Shown: positions 45,940 to 55,312 of the stretch, piece after piece | How positions within the stretch are numbered: the stretch's first letter is position 1 | Layout: every line of letters begins with the position of its first letter | NCBI RefSeq assembly: GCF_000711235.1 | Contig: NZ_JOMI01000009.1 | Location: 1-64,000 of the forward strand | Direction of reading: 5' to 3' | Source of the DNA: Prevotella sp. 10(H) | Lineage (GTDB): Bacteria; Bacteroidota; Bacteroidia; Bacteroidales; Dysgonomonadaceae | Length of the DNA stretch: 64,000 nucleotides | Program-made: the position numbers and the translations under genes | The notes under the pieces: model-generated | Database searches by the model: none | Told to the model about the DNA's origin: nothing | Seen by the model: only the letters and a program-made list of their open reading frames with translations

Positions 45940-47244
45940 ATGCTAATCCAGTTTCTATTTATTCTTACAGCTATTATAATAGGTGCCCGTATACAGGGTA
46001 TCGGACTTGGGGTAATGGGGGGGCTTGGACTGGCGGTACTTGTTTTTGGATTCGGATTGGAACCGACTTCCCCGCCTATAGACGTCATGCTGATGATAGT
46101 GGCGGTAATTGCTGCAGCAGGTTGTATGCAGGCAGCGGGAGGTCTCGACCTTATGGTGTCGATGGCTGAAAAATTCCTGCGAAAGCATCCGCAGCGGATT
46201 ACACTCTTTAGTCCGATTGTTACTTATCTTTTTACTTTCGTTGCAGGAACAGGGCACGTTGCTTATTCTGTTTTACCCGTGATAGCCGAAGTTGCCCGCG
46301 AAACAAAAATACGCCCCGAACGCCCGCTGGGCATTGCAGTTATTGCATCGCAGCAAGCGATAACAGCAAGTCCGATTTCGGCAGCTACCGTTGCACTATT
46401 AAGCATGTTGGCCGGATATGATATTTCCCTTTTGAATATATTAATGGTAACTATACCGGCGACATTGGTCGGTGTACTATTAGGAGCACTGGTCAGTATG
46501 CGTGTAGGAAAAGAATTACATCTCGATCCGGAATACCAAAGGCGTCTCGAAAACGGGATGTTCGCGAAGGACATTTCAGAGGAAAAAACCCAATACAAAA
46601 TGAAAAGTAAGGCTGGTTTATCAGTCCTTATTTTTATACTTGCCACTGTTTTTATTATACTTTTCGGCTCCGTCGAGAGCTTACGAAACATAGGCGGAAG
46701 AGATTTAAATATGCCTATTATCATAGAAATTCTGATGCTTTCTGCCGCCGCGCTTATCCTTCTTATAACAAAAACCAACGGAATAAAAGCTGCCCAAGGC
46801 TCCGTTTTTGTAGCAGGCATGCAGGCCGTTGTTGCCATATTCGGTATAGCATGGATGGGCGATACGTTCATTCATGGCAACATGGATCAGCTTCGTGAAT
46901 CGATAGAAGGCATAGTAAAATCCATGCCCTGGATATTCGGAATTGCCTTATTTGTTATGTCCATTTTGCTATACAGTCAGGCGGCAACCGTCAGGGCATT
47001 GATGCCTTTAGGTATCGCTTTAGGTATATCACCGTGGATGCTGATCGCACTTTTCCCCACAGTCAACGGCTACTTTTTCCTTCCTAATTATCCGACCGTA
47101 GTCGCGGCTATTAACTTCGACCGTACCGGTACCACCCGCATCGGAAAATGGGTACTGAACCACTCTTTTATGTTGCCGGGACTAGTGGCAACCGTTGGCG
47201 CAGTAGTCACCGGATTAATAATTATTACCCTAATTGGCAAATAA
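45940..47244 (+). CDS. Anaerobic C4-dicarboxylate transporter (DcuA/DcuB family)
   Basis: 434 residues, about 10-12 membrane helices. The N-terminal 'ARIQGIGLGVMGGLGLAVLVFGFG' and 'AAGGLDLMVSMAEK', 'AGTGHVAYSVLPVIAEVA' and 'QQAITASPISAATVALLSML' are typical Dcu segments; 'NGYFFLPNYPTVVAAINFDRTGTTRIGKWVLNHSFMLPGL' is the C-terminal signature. The family exchanges fumarate, malate or aspartate for succinate, which suits a fumarate-respiring, succinate-producing anaerobe. DcuA versus DcuB cannot be settled by eye. No regulatory two-component gene is next to it. Confidence 0.95.
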   Translation: MLIQFLFILTAIIIGARIQGIGLGVMGGLGLAVLVFGFGLEPTSPPIDVMLMIVAVIAAAGCMQAAGGLDLMVSMAEKFLRKHPQRITLFSPIVTYLFTFVAGTGHVAYSVLPVIAEVARETKIRPERPLGIAVIASQQAITASPISAATVALLSMLAGYDISLLNILMVTIPATLVGVLLGALVSMRVGKELHLDPEYQRRLENGMFAKDISEEKTQYKMKSKAGLSVLIFILATVFIILFGSVESLRNIGGRDLNMPIIIEILMLSAAALILLITKTNGIKAAQGSVFVAGMQAVVAIFGIAWMGDTFIHGNMDQLRESIEGIVKSMPWIFGIALFVMSILLYSQAATVRALMPLGIALGISPWMLIALFPTVNGYFFLPNYPTVVAAINFDRTGTTRIGKWVLNHSFMLPGLVATVGAVVTGLIIITLIGK

Positions 47245-47563
47245 TTAAAAAAAATTTAATAAATTGCATTCTGATTTTACACAAAATAGAGTAAACGTCT
47301 GACAATCAAGATGAAGACCTTATTTCTCAAATTATTACTATTTTCAAAATAGTTAATAATTTATTGTTAGAAATTATAAATTTTAACAGAATTGTCAAAA
47401 CGAACCCTTACTTTTGTAGAAATTACATACGACACGAGATTCTAATTTAGAGGAAATCACTAAATCAGAGGCCTGGATTTCTGATTTGAAATATTTTTAA
47501 TTGTTTGCTATATATAGTAATGTATATAACACAGAACACCTAGAAATACAACTGCAAAACACT
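47245..47563. other. AT-rich gap with the promoter of the lytic transglycosylase gene
   Basis: TACTTTTG at 47409-47416 is an exact plus-strand -7 box; transcription from about 47423 would give a leader of about 140 bases to the ATG at 47564. No other gene, hairpin terminator or RNA recognised in this stretch. Confidence 0.5.
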
Positions 47564-49654
47564 ATGCGGATAAAACTAACAGGACTATTCGTCAGCATGA
47601 CGCTGGCACTTACGGGACAAACAAACAACGAACTACCACAAACGAACAATTCGGCTGCGGAGAGTTCGTATGAAGTTTCTACTGATTCCAATCAGGATTA
47701 TTATCAACGACTATTGGAATATAAAGACACATCATCATCGGGTTCAAGTTCCGAAATTTATTCCCCGAAAAAAAGTAGCGTAGTAACGTGTAGCGATTCG
47801 GTCTACATCGAACGGCTTACCTCCCTACCCACAAAAATGGAGTTATCTTTCAATCCGAAGGTTCGCGGCTATATAGAAAGATATGCCAAACGGGGAAAGA
47901 GCCATGTCAGCCATATGCTGGGAGAAGGCAAATATTATTTCCCGCTTTTCGAAGAAATTCTCGTCAGGGAAGGATTACCCCTCGAATTAAAATATCTGAC
48001 AATTATAGAATCAGCTCTCAACCCTACCGCCCGTTCAAAAGCAGGAGCGACAGGGTTGTGGCAATTTATGGATAAGACAGGGAAAAACTTCAACCTTCAA
48101 ATCAATGGTCTGGTAGACGAACGTCGCGATCCTGTAAAATCTACATATGCCGCAGCAAAATTCCTTAAAGAACTATATGATACATACGGCGATTGGAATC
48201 TTGTTCTTGCTGCATATAACTGCGGAGCCGGTAATGTAAACAAGGCGATCCAGCGTAGCGGAGGCAAAACGGATTTCTGGGAAATCCAGTCTTACCTGCC
48301 GAAAGAAACAAGAGAATATGTGCCGGCATTTATTGCAGCTGTATATATCATGAATTATCACCACGAACATAATATCCATCCTGCAAAATGTCCTTATCCG
48401 TCGTCAATGGATTCTATAAAAATCAACAAGCGGATGCACTTCAGGGAAATTGCAGAGAAAGTAAATCTTTCAGTCGCAGACCTGCGCAAATTTAATCCTC
48501 AATTTAAAGGGGACATCATTCCGGGAAACGTTAAAGAGTATACGCTTAATTTACCTACCCAAAATGTTCTGGCATATATAGATTCTGAAAATAAAAAATC
48601 GGGCGCTTCACTTCCTGATATAAATATGGAGAAAGTCGGAAATGATATCTTATCGAATCCGCTTCTTGCAGATGCCAATACTAAAAATAATCAGGGATCA
48701 TTCCTTGACGAATTATCAAAAGTAGGAAAACCTTCATCTCCTGTTGCGCAGGAATACGTCACTGTGCAAAAGGCGCAGACAATTATCTCTTATCACGAAA
48801 TAGGAAAAGGAGAAACATTGTACCGGGTAGCTAAAGCGAATAAAGTTACTGTCGAAGAATTAAGGAGATGGAATGACTTGGAATCGAACAGCGTTAAGAT
48901 GGGTATGAAACTCAAAATAATGCGAGTTGAATTTATCTCGGTAGAGGAAGCTATAAAAACACAGTATAAAGAGCCGGCACTTCTTGCCATTGCTCCGTCA
49001 TCTGATATAACCCTCGATATAATGGGTGGTTATTTGAAGAAAACGAATATAGCTATAGAGCAAGAAAGGGAATTTGACAATGCTACGAATTCTTATAATA
49101 TGAAAATGCTTGCCATAGCAAATGAAATCGATTACAGAAATAATGATTTCGGCAGGAAAAAGAATATATGGGGACGCATTACAAATACTGCGACTCTGGC
49201 TTTCAACAGCGTGAAAAACTGGGGTGAATCTGCCACTGAGGCAATTTCTAAAAACATCAAAGCTAAAGCTGTCAGGAAGAATTTGGATACAGATACAGAT
49301 GTAACTAAACAGGAATTACTGGCAGAAGTACCTAAAGAAACTGTCACTGAAGTTAAGCAGACTAACTTATTTGCAATAAAGAATGGATTGTCTGCCGTTC
49401 CTGAAAGGGAAGCCATACTTACGGCGGCTGACATCGCTGCTAAAGACGAAAATCTGGTAAAACTTTATCATAAAGTAAGAATCGGTGAAACTGTTACACA
49501 GATAGCCACCCGTTACAAGGTTTCGAAAGACGATATTGTTGCTTGGAACAATCTTGATACAGGTATGGCTAAGGTAAGACAACGTCTGTTGATCTTTATT
49601 CCTAAAGACAAAAGACTTGCAACCAACAAGATTGATCTGCTTGACAATATATAA
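47564..49654 (+). CDS. MltD-like lytic transglycosylase with LysM repeats
   Basis: 696 residues from the ATG at 47564, which gives the signal peptide 'MRIKLTGLFVSMTLALTG'; an earlier in-frame ATG would bury it. The SLT domain (about 130-270) has the catalytic Glu in 'YLTIIESALNPTARSKAGATGLWQFM' and 'VLAAYNCGAGNVNKAI'. A weak LysM follows ('AEKVNLSVADLRKFNPQ'), then two clear LysM units ('GETLYRVAKANKVTVEELRRWNDL' and, at the end, 'GETVTQIATRYKVSKDDIVAWNNL'). It cleaves peptidoglycan glycan chains in the periplasm with anhydro-ends, for wall growth or remodelling. A charged linker of about 150 residues lies between the last two LysM units. Confidence 0.93.
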   Translation: MRIKLTGLFVSMTLALTGQTNNELPQTNNSAAESSYEVSTDSNQDYYQRLLEYKDTSSSGSSSEIYSPKKSSVVTCSDSVYIERLTSLPTKMELSFNPKVRGYIERYAKRGKSHVSHMLGEGKYYFPLFEEILVREGLPLELKYLTIIESALNPTARSKAGATGLWQFMDKTGKNFNLQINGLVDERRDPVKSTYAAAKFLKELYDTYGDWNLVLAAYNCGAGNVNKAIQRSGGKTDFWEIQSYLPKETREYVPAFIAAVYIMNYHHEHNIHPAKCPYPSSMDSIKINKRMHFREIAEKVNLSVADLRKFNPQFKGDIIPGNVKEYTLNLPTQNVLAYIDSENKKSGASLPDINMEKVGNDILSNPLLADANTKNNQGSFLDELSKVGKPSSPVAQEYVTVQKAQTIISYHEIGKGETLYRVAKANKVTVEELRRWNDLESNSVKMGMKLKIMRVEFISVEEAIKTQYKEPALLAIAPSSDITLDIMGGYLKKTNIAIEQEREFDNATNSYNMKMLAIANEIDYRNNDFGRKKNIWGRITNTATLAFNSVKNWGESATEAISKNIKAKAVRKNLDTDTDVTKQELLAEVPKETVTEVKQTNLFAIKNGLSAVPEREAILTAADIAAKDENLVKLYHKVRIGETVTQIATRYKVSKDDIVAWNNLDTGMAKVRQRLLIFIPKDKRLATNKIDLLDNI

Positions 49655-49843
49655 TTAGTACCAAATACAACGTATTTTCTTAAAGTGTACCCCAAAAGGA
49701 GTGCAGTAGATTTCTATATCCTAAAATATAGATAAAAACACCGATTTTTGGGCTTAATTCTCCATATTTCAGTCAATAGAATGCCTTGCCTGTAAATAGT
49801 TACTGAGAAAGCAAAAAAGGTACCTAAATAGAAAACTATTTCG

Positions 49844-49851
49844 TATTTTTG
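49844..49851 (+). promoter_or_regulatory. -7 box of valS
   Basis: TATTTTTG, exact consensus, 28 bases before the ATG at 49880. No T-box or other leader structure seen. Confidence 0.65.
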
Positions 49852-49879
49852 TTCTCTCAAAATCTCATTAACTGTTAAT

Positions 49880-52495
49880 ATGGAAATTGCAAGCACTTAC
49901 AACCCTGTAGAAGTAGAGGATAAATGGTATAAATACTGGCTGGAAAACAGGTTCTTTCATTCAGAACCCGATAGTCGTGAACCCTACACCATTGTAATTC
50001 CCCCTCCTAACGTCACAGGCGTGCTCCACATGGGCCATATGCTCAACAATACCATACAGGATATACTTGTACGCCGTGCCCGCATGATGGGTAAGAATGC
50101 GTGCTGGGTACCCGGTACTGATCACGCTTCTATCGCTACCGAGGCAAAGGTTGTAGCTAAGCTAGCTGCCGATGGAATCGCTAAAAATGACCTCACGCGC
50201 GAAGAATTCCTCAAACATGCATGGGATTGGACTCACAAACATGGTGGAATCATACTCGAGCAGCTGAAAAAGCTGGGTGCATCCTGCGACTGGGACCGTA
50301 CCTGCTTTACAATGGATGAAAAACGCTCTGCGAGTGTGATGAAAGTATTTGTCGACCTGTATAAAAAAGGCCGAATTTATCGCGGAATACGTATGGTAAA
50401 CTGGGATCCTGCAGCTAAAACAGCAGTTTCCGACGAAGAAGTTATCCATAAAGAGGAACACGGTAAGCTTTATTATGTAAGATATAAGATAGACGGTGAA
50501 AACGGCTACATTGTAGTCGCTACAACACGCCCTGAGACGATTTTCGGAGACGTAGCTGTATGTATTAACCCTAACAACCCGAAAACGGCTTATATGAAAG
50601 GGAAAAGGGTCATAGTACCTATTGCCAACCGCGTTGTACCTATCATAGAAGATGAATATGTAGATATGGAGTTCGGAACAGGATTTCTTAAGGTAACTCC
50701 TGCGCACGATGTAAATGACTATATGCTGGGCCAAAAACACAATATCGATGGAATCGACATATTCAACGATAACGGTACATTGAATTCATATGGACTTCAA
50801 TATGAGGGCATGGATCGCTTTGAAGTGCGCAAAAAAATAGAAAAGGATTTGCAGGACGCAGGCTTACTGGAAAAAGCCGAGCCTTATACTAACAGCGTGG
50901 GATATTCGGAGCGTACGCATGTGCCTATAGAGCCGAAACTCTCGATGCAATGGTTCCTCAAAATGGATGAACTGGCTAAACCTGCGTTGGATGCGGTAGA
51001 AAACGATATAATTAAATTCCATCCGGCAAAATTTAAAAACATGTACCGTCACTGGATGGAAAACATCAAAGACTGGAATATTAGCCGTCAGTTGTGGTGG
51101 GGACATCAGATTCCGGCGTATTATTTGCCTGAAGGAGGCTTTGTGGTAGGAGAAACTCCGGAAGAAGCATTGGAAGAAGCCAGAAAGGTAAATCCGAACC
51201 TGAATATGGAAGACCTGCGTCAGGATGAAGATTGTCTGGATACATGGTTTTCATCGTGGTTATGGCCGATTTCGGTTTTCGATGGCATCAATAATCCCGA
51301 TAATGAAGATATTAAATACTACTATCCAACCAATGATCTGGTGACCGCTCCCGAAATCATATTTTTCTGGGTAGCACGAATGATTATGGCAGGATATGAA
51401 TACAGAAATGAGCCTTGTTTCGGGAATGTATATTTTACTGGTATCGTACGCGATAAACTAGGCCGTAAAATGTCTAAATCGCTCGGTAATTCTCCCGATC
51501 CTATCGAATTAATGGAGAAATACGGCGCTGACGGTGTACGTATGGGAATGCTGCTCACATCACCTGCCGGAAATGACTTACCTTTCGATGAAAGCCTATG
51601 TGAACAGGGACGCAATTTCAATAATAAAATTTGGAATGCATTCCGTCTTGTTAAAGGCTGGGAAGTAAGTAAAGATATAGAGCAACCCGAATCAGCTAAA
51701 ATCGCGATTAAATGGTTCGAAAATATCCTGGCTAAGACCATAGGCGAACTCAATGATTCATTTAGCAAATACCGCTTATCAGAGGCTTTAATGGCCGTAT
51801 ATAAGCTTTTCTGGGACGAATTCTCATCATGGTACCTTGAAATGGTAAAACCGCCATATCAGAAACCAATAGACAGCAAAACTTATGAAGCTACACTCGG
51901 ATTTTTCGATTCTCTGCTGCGTCTCCTTCATCCGTTTATGCCGTTTATAACGGAAGAATTATGGCAGGCAATTACCAATCGTAAAGAAGGCGAGAGCATC
52001 ATGGTATCCGACATGCCTCAAACGACTGATTTCGATAGTGATTTAATCGATAAATTCGAAAAGGTAAAGGAGGCAATAGCCGGCATACGTACAATCCGTC
52101 TGCAGAAGAATATTGCAAATAAAGAAGAATTGTCACTTGAAATTGTCGGAAAATACGATGATTCTTTCGACAGTGTTATTTACAAGATGGGAAATCTTTC
52201 TTCGATAAAGAATGTCAGTGAAAAAGATGCGACGGCAGCTTCTTTCCTTGTCGGTACTACCGAATTTTCCGTACCGTTGGGCAACAATATAGATATCGAA
52301 GCTGAACTAGCCAAATTGAACGATGAATTGAAGTATCTGGAAGGCTTCCTTAAGTCGGTTACAGCCAAATTAAGCAACGAAAAGTTTGTAGCCAATGCCA
52401 AGCCCGAAATTGTGGAAAACGAACGTAAAAAGCAGGCAGATGCAGAAAGCAAGATAAAAACAATAAAAGAAAGCATTGCCAGCCTGAGTAAATAA
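49880..52495 (+). CDS. valS: Valyl-tRNA synthetase
   Basis: 871 residues, full length. Class I signatures: '[15 protein letters not shown]' (HMGH, about 44-54) and '[14 protein letters not shown]' (KMSKS, about 530). The editing domain includes '[16 protein letters not shown]' and '[16 protein letters not shown]'. The C-terminal coiled coil ('[42 protein letters not shown]') is typical of ValRS. It charges tRNA-Val in the cytoplasm. It ends with a strong terminator. Confidence 0.98.
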   Translation: MEIASTYNPVEVEDKWYKYWLENRFFHSEPDSREPYTIVIPPPNVTGVLHMGHMLNNTIQDILVRRARMMGKNACWVPGTDHASIATEAKVVAKLAADGIAKNDLTREEFLKHAWDWTHKHGGIILEQLKKLGASCDWDRTCFTMDEKRSASVMKVFVDLYKKGRIYRGIRMVNWDPAAKTAVSDEEVIHKEEHGKLYYVRYKIDGENGYIVVATTRPETIFGDVAVCINPNNPKTAYMKGKRVIVPIANRVVPIIEDEYVDMEFGTGFLKVTPAHDVNDYMLGQKHNIDGIDIFNDNGTLNSYGLQYEGMDRFEVRKKIEKDLQDAGLLEKAEPYTNSVGYSERTHVPIEPKLSMQWFLKMDELAKPALDAVENDIIKFHPAKFKNMYRHWMENIKDWNISRQLWWGHQIPAYYLPEGGFVVGETPEEALEEARKVNPNLNMEDLRQDEDCLDTWFSSWLWPISVFDGINNPDNEDIKYYYPTNDLVTAPEIIFFWVARMIMAGYEYRNEPCFGNVYFTGIVRDKLGRKMSKSLGNSPDPIELMEKYGADGVRMGMLLTSPAGNDLPFDESLCEQGRNFNNKIWNAFRLVKGWEVSKDIEQPESAKIAIKWFENILAKTIGELNDSFSKYRLSEALMAVYKLFWDEFSSWYLEMVKPPYQKPIDSKTYEATLGFFDSLLRLLHPFMPFITEELWQAITNRKEGESIMVSDMPQTTDFDSDLIDKFEKVKEAIAGIRTIRLQKNIANKEELSLEIVGKYDDSFDSVIYKMGNLSSIKNVSEKDATAASFLVGTTEFSVPLGNNIDIEAELAKLNDELKYLEGFLKSVTAKLSNEKFVANAKPEIVENERKKQADAESKIKTIKESIASLSK

Positions 52496-52515
52496 TAGTT
52501 ACCAATCTATAATAT

Positions 52516-52545
52516 AAAAGGGGCTGCAACGAAGCAGCTCCTTTT
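52516..52545 (+). terminator. Intrinsic terminator of valS
   Basis: AAAAGGGGCTGC (52516-52527) pairs with GCAGCTCCTTTT (52534-52545), one G-U pair, 6-base loop, ending in TTTT, 20 bases after the valS stop. Confidence 0.85.
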
Positions 52546-52561
52546 CTGTATCTTTAAAGAT

Positions 52562-53452
52562 ATGCTGAATAAGATAAAGTCATATATGATGCCCATTGCA
52601 ATGATTACCGGAGTTATACTTCATAAGTATATGGGTAGCTTATCCTTTTTGACTCCTTATCTTATTGCCCTGATGCTATTTATCACCTATTGCAACATAT
52701 CCATTCGCGATATTAAATTTAAACGGCTGCATCTGTGGCTCATTATCATCCAAATATGCGGAAGCATCGGGGTATACCTCCTGCTCTACCCTATTTATCC
52801 CGTTATTGCACAGGGAGCGATGATCTGCATAATGGCTCCTACCGCCACTTCTGCTCCTGTTATAACAGGCATGCTTGGAGGTAGTATAGAAAGCCTTACT
52901 GCTTACAGCCTGTTGAGTAATATGACAATTGTAATTGTGTCTCCCATAATTTTCGCTTTCATCGGCGAAGTGGAAGCTGTATCTTTTACCGATTCATTGT
53001 GGATTGTATTTGAAAAGGTATTCATTCTCTTGTTCCTACCTTTTTTTGGTGCTATGCTACTGCGAAAATTTTTACCGAGAGTTCACTACGAAATACAGAA
53101 GGCCAAAGGATTGTCTTTCTACATATGGTCGGTTGCTTTAGTAATAATTACAGGAAAGATTGTCCAGTTTATTATTGATCAGGAAAATCCGAATTATATC
53201 ATAGAAACCAGTATTGCCCTGCTAGCTTTAATTGTTTGTATATTTCAGTTTTTGACTGGCCGACGGCTCGGCAGAATTTACGATGACACTATTGCCGGAG
53301 GGCAGGGATTAGGACAAAAAAATACCATCCTTGCTATATGGATGGCACAAACTTATCTCAATCCTATTTCATCTATAGGCCCCGGGGCCTATGTATTATG
53401 GCAAAATATTGTGAATTCGTATCAGGTGTGGCGAAACCGTAAAAACATGTAA
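52562..53452 (+). CDS. BASS-family (bile acid:sodium symporter-like) transporter
   Basis: 296 residues, nine to ten membrane helices. The SBF-like core shows 'MAPTATSAPVITGMLGGSIESLTAYSLLSNMTIVIVSPI' and 'GLGQKNTILAIWMAQTYLNPISSIGPGAYVLWQNI', the paired crossing-helix motifs of the family. Cargo is unknown: members carry bile acids, pantoate, pyruvate or other organic acids. It begins 17 bases after the valS terminator and ends 4 bases before the convergent Nudix-like gene. Confidence 0.88.
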   Translation: MLNKIKSYMMPIAMITGVILHKYMGSLSFLTPYLIALMLFITYCNISIRDIKFKRLHLWLIIIQICGSIGVYLLLYPIYPVIAQGAMICIMAPTATSAPVITGMLGGSIESLTAYSLLSNMTIVIVSPIIFAFIGEVEAVSFTDSLWIVFEKVFILLFLPFFGAMLLRKFLPRVHYEIQKAKGLSFYIWSVALVIITGKIVQFIIDQENPNYIIETSIALLALIVCIFQFLTGRRLGRIYDDTIAGGQGLGQKNTILAIWMAQTYLNPISSIGPGAYVLWQNIVNSYQVWRNRKNM

Positions 53453-53456
53453 GAAT

Positions 53457-54602
53457 TTAATTTGCACTGGCACGGTTCTGAACAAAGATATCCTGCGGAA
53501 CAAGTACCATATTCTTCAGATATTCGAATTCCAGTTCGAAACATTCACTGAATATTTCATCGCTGAATCCTTCTTCAAGTTGCTTTACAGTCCAGAATTT
53601 CCCCTTCATCTTACCGTCCCGCCTTATCAGATCTTCATCTTCGACTGTTGCGGTGAAAAGGAATATCAGGCGCTTCGTATCGTCATTTTCGAAGACATAT
53701 TTCAAGAGAAATTTTATAGAGAATTCTATTTCGTCGCCTATCATCCGTCTTATGCTGTTACGTGCAGCCAGATTGATCTCATGATTGAACAGCATGTATT
53801 TTTCGAACGGATAATCCAGTTTGCCCGGATTCAAGATATCATCCATCGGACGCTCCTGTAGATATACCTTCGAATCGGATATCAAAGCTACCCTGACTAC
53901 CGGATGAAGGAATTTATTCTTCATATTCATGGAAACGCTCTTAGCTATCCTACCGGTTACTTCACCTTTTTCGGTAACGATAGGAAGCCATTCTTCTTTC
54001 CTCAACCGCGATACAAGGTTCGTTATCTTGAGAGTCTGATAAATCCCTATAGATAAAAGAATGAGCAGAGGAAGCAATGAGAACATGACTACGTCAAGCA
54101 CCTGCGCATCTTCACCCTGAAATGTAAACTGGCGATATAGTATTATGGCAAATACATGAATGGTAAGCCCGTATTGAATGAGTGTCGCCGAATCGTAGAA
54201 TTCATTCAGCAGTGCTTTCTGCATCAGGCTTTTCTGCCGGAAGAAACGCGTAGCCACATAAGTCTTACTCACCCTTAGTAGCATGAAGAGACAGATCATA
54301 CATACCTCACAAAGCACGACATAAGTGTTAGGCTTATTTATGGCTTCTATATGTTCGTGGCTGAATATCCATGCAACAAACCCTATCAGCATAGAAATGC
54401 CTGATATGTAAAATGTTACACTAAATCCACGGCTTTTATAATATAATCTGAGGAATAACTCTCCGAGAATGGAAAGACTGATACCTGCAATTAATGCATA
54501 TTGTTCCGGTACGTTCATCATATGCAGGATAATAAACAATATGAACGGAACTAACCCTATTACCGGATTGGAGATATGTTTCCTTATACCTTTACTTAGC
54601 AT
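53457..54602 (-). CDS. Membrane protein with a degenerate Nudix-like C-terminal domain
   Basis: 381 residues. About six or seven membrane helices occupy residues 15-205; the cytoplasmic C-terminal part (about 215-375) has the fold pattern of a Nudix domain: 'RVALISDSKVYLQERP', 'LDYPFEKYMLFNHEINLAARNSIRRMIGDEIEF' and 'KRLIFLFTATVEDEDL...KFWTVKQLEEGFSDEIFSECFELEF'. In catalytic Nudix proteins the central motif holds REXXEE; here the corresponding stretch (about 280-286) reads 'RNSIRRM', so the metal-binding Glu residues are missing and hydrolase activity is doubtful. A ligand-sensing role for the domain is inference. It faces the BASS transporter convergently. Confidence 0.75.
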   Translation of the reverse strand: MLSKGIRKHISNPVIGLVPFILFIILHMMNVPEQYALIAGISLSILGELFLRLYYKSRGFSVTFYISGISMLIGFVAWIFSHEHIEAINKPNTYVVLCEVCMICLFMLLRVSKTYVATRFFRQKSLMQKALLNEFYDSATLIQYGLTIHVFAIILYRQFTFQGEDAQVLDVVMFSLLPLLILLSIGIYQTLKITNLVSRLRKEEWLPIVTEKGEVTGRIAKSVSMNMKNKFLHPVVRVALISDSKVYLQERPMDDILNPGKLDYPFEKYMLFNHEINLAARNSIRRMIGDEIEFSIKFLLKYVFENDDTKRLIFLFTATVEDEDLIRRDGKMKGKFWTVKQLEEGFSDEIFSECFELEFEYLKNMVLVPQDIFVQNRASAN

Positions 54603-54804
54603 TTTTTTCCTATTATCAATGATGAGTTATGTGAGTTTGTAGCATTTTTCAAATATTGTTGCAGCCCCGGCTATTAACCAAAGGTTACTCTATTAGGCGT
54701 AGTTTCATCATAAATCATCGTACTCTATTACCAATTAAACAATTTTATAAGAACTTTGTTCTATATTATTCGCATTTATTGTAAAATAAATTGCTCCCCA
54801 GTGT

Positions 54805-55284
54805 TTAGTTTTTCTTTTCTTTAAATGTAAAGAACTTGTTTACAGCAAATTGTATTGCAGCTACAATAAATATAGCAAATACCTTCGCCAGCATATCGTC
54901 TATCTTCATTACCCCGATAAACAAGGTCAACAGCATCGAGCTTATAACCATGCCTCCTATCGCTATGGAGGCAAATGAAGCAAAACGCTTCAACTTTTTA
55001 TCGGTAACCCTGAATGTAAAATAACTATTCAGTATAAAGTTATTTACTACTGCCAGTGTCTGGCTGATAACATTGGATATAAGTATATCCAGCATCCCTA
55101 CCGACATATTCCCTTTCAATAAAGAACTTATCGTTGCCGAAAAAGGATAATGCACAGCGAATTTGTTTATCAGCAGATAATATACTCCCATATCGATAAT
55201 TAAACCTACTATACCCACCAGACCGTATTTCACTAATTGTCTGACAGATTTCCGTTTAACCAGTCCCTCCAGCTGCTGCTTCAT
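54805..55284 (-). CDS. GtrA family membrane protein
   Basis: 159 residues with four membrane helices; 'QLVKYGLVGIVGLIIDMGVYYLLI' is the family start and 'NNFILNSYFTFR' and 'QFAVNKFFTFKEK' are its repeated motifs. GtrA proteins are proposed flippases or partners for polyprenyl-linked sugars. It follows the GT39 gene by 28 bases in the same direction, a fitting pairing, since GT39 enzymes use polyprenyl-phosphate sugar donors. Confidence 0.92.
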   Translation of the reverse strand: MKQQLEGLVKRKSVRQLVKYGLVGIVGLIIDMGVYYLLINKFAVHYPFSATISSLLKGNMSVGMLDILISNVISQTLAVVNNFILNSYFTFRVTDKKLKRFASFASIAIGGMVISSMLLTLFIGVMKIDDMLAKVFAIFIVAAIQFAVNKFFTFKEKKN

Positions 55285-55312
55285 GTGTAACTCTCAAGTT
55301 TGTTTGGCGTGA

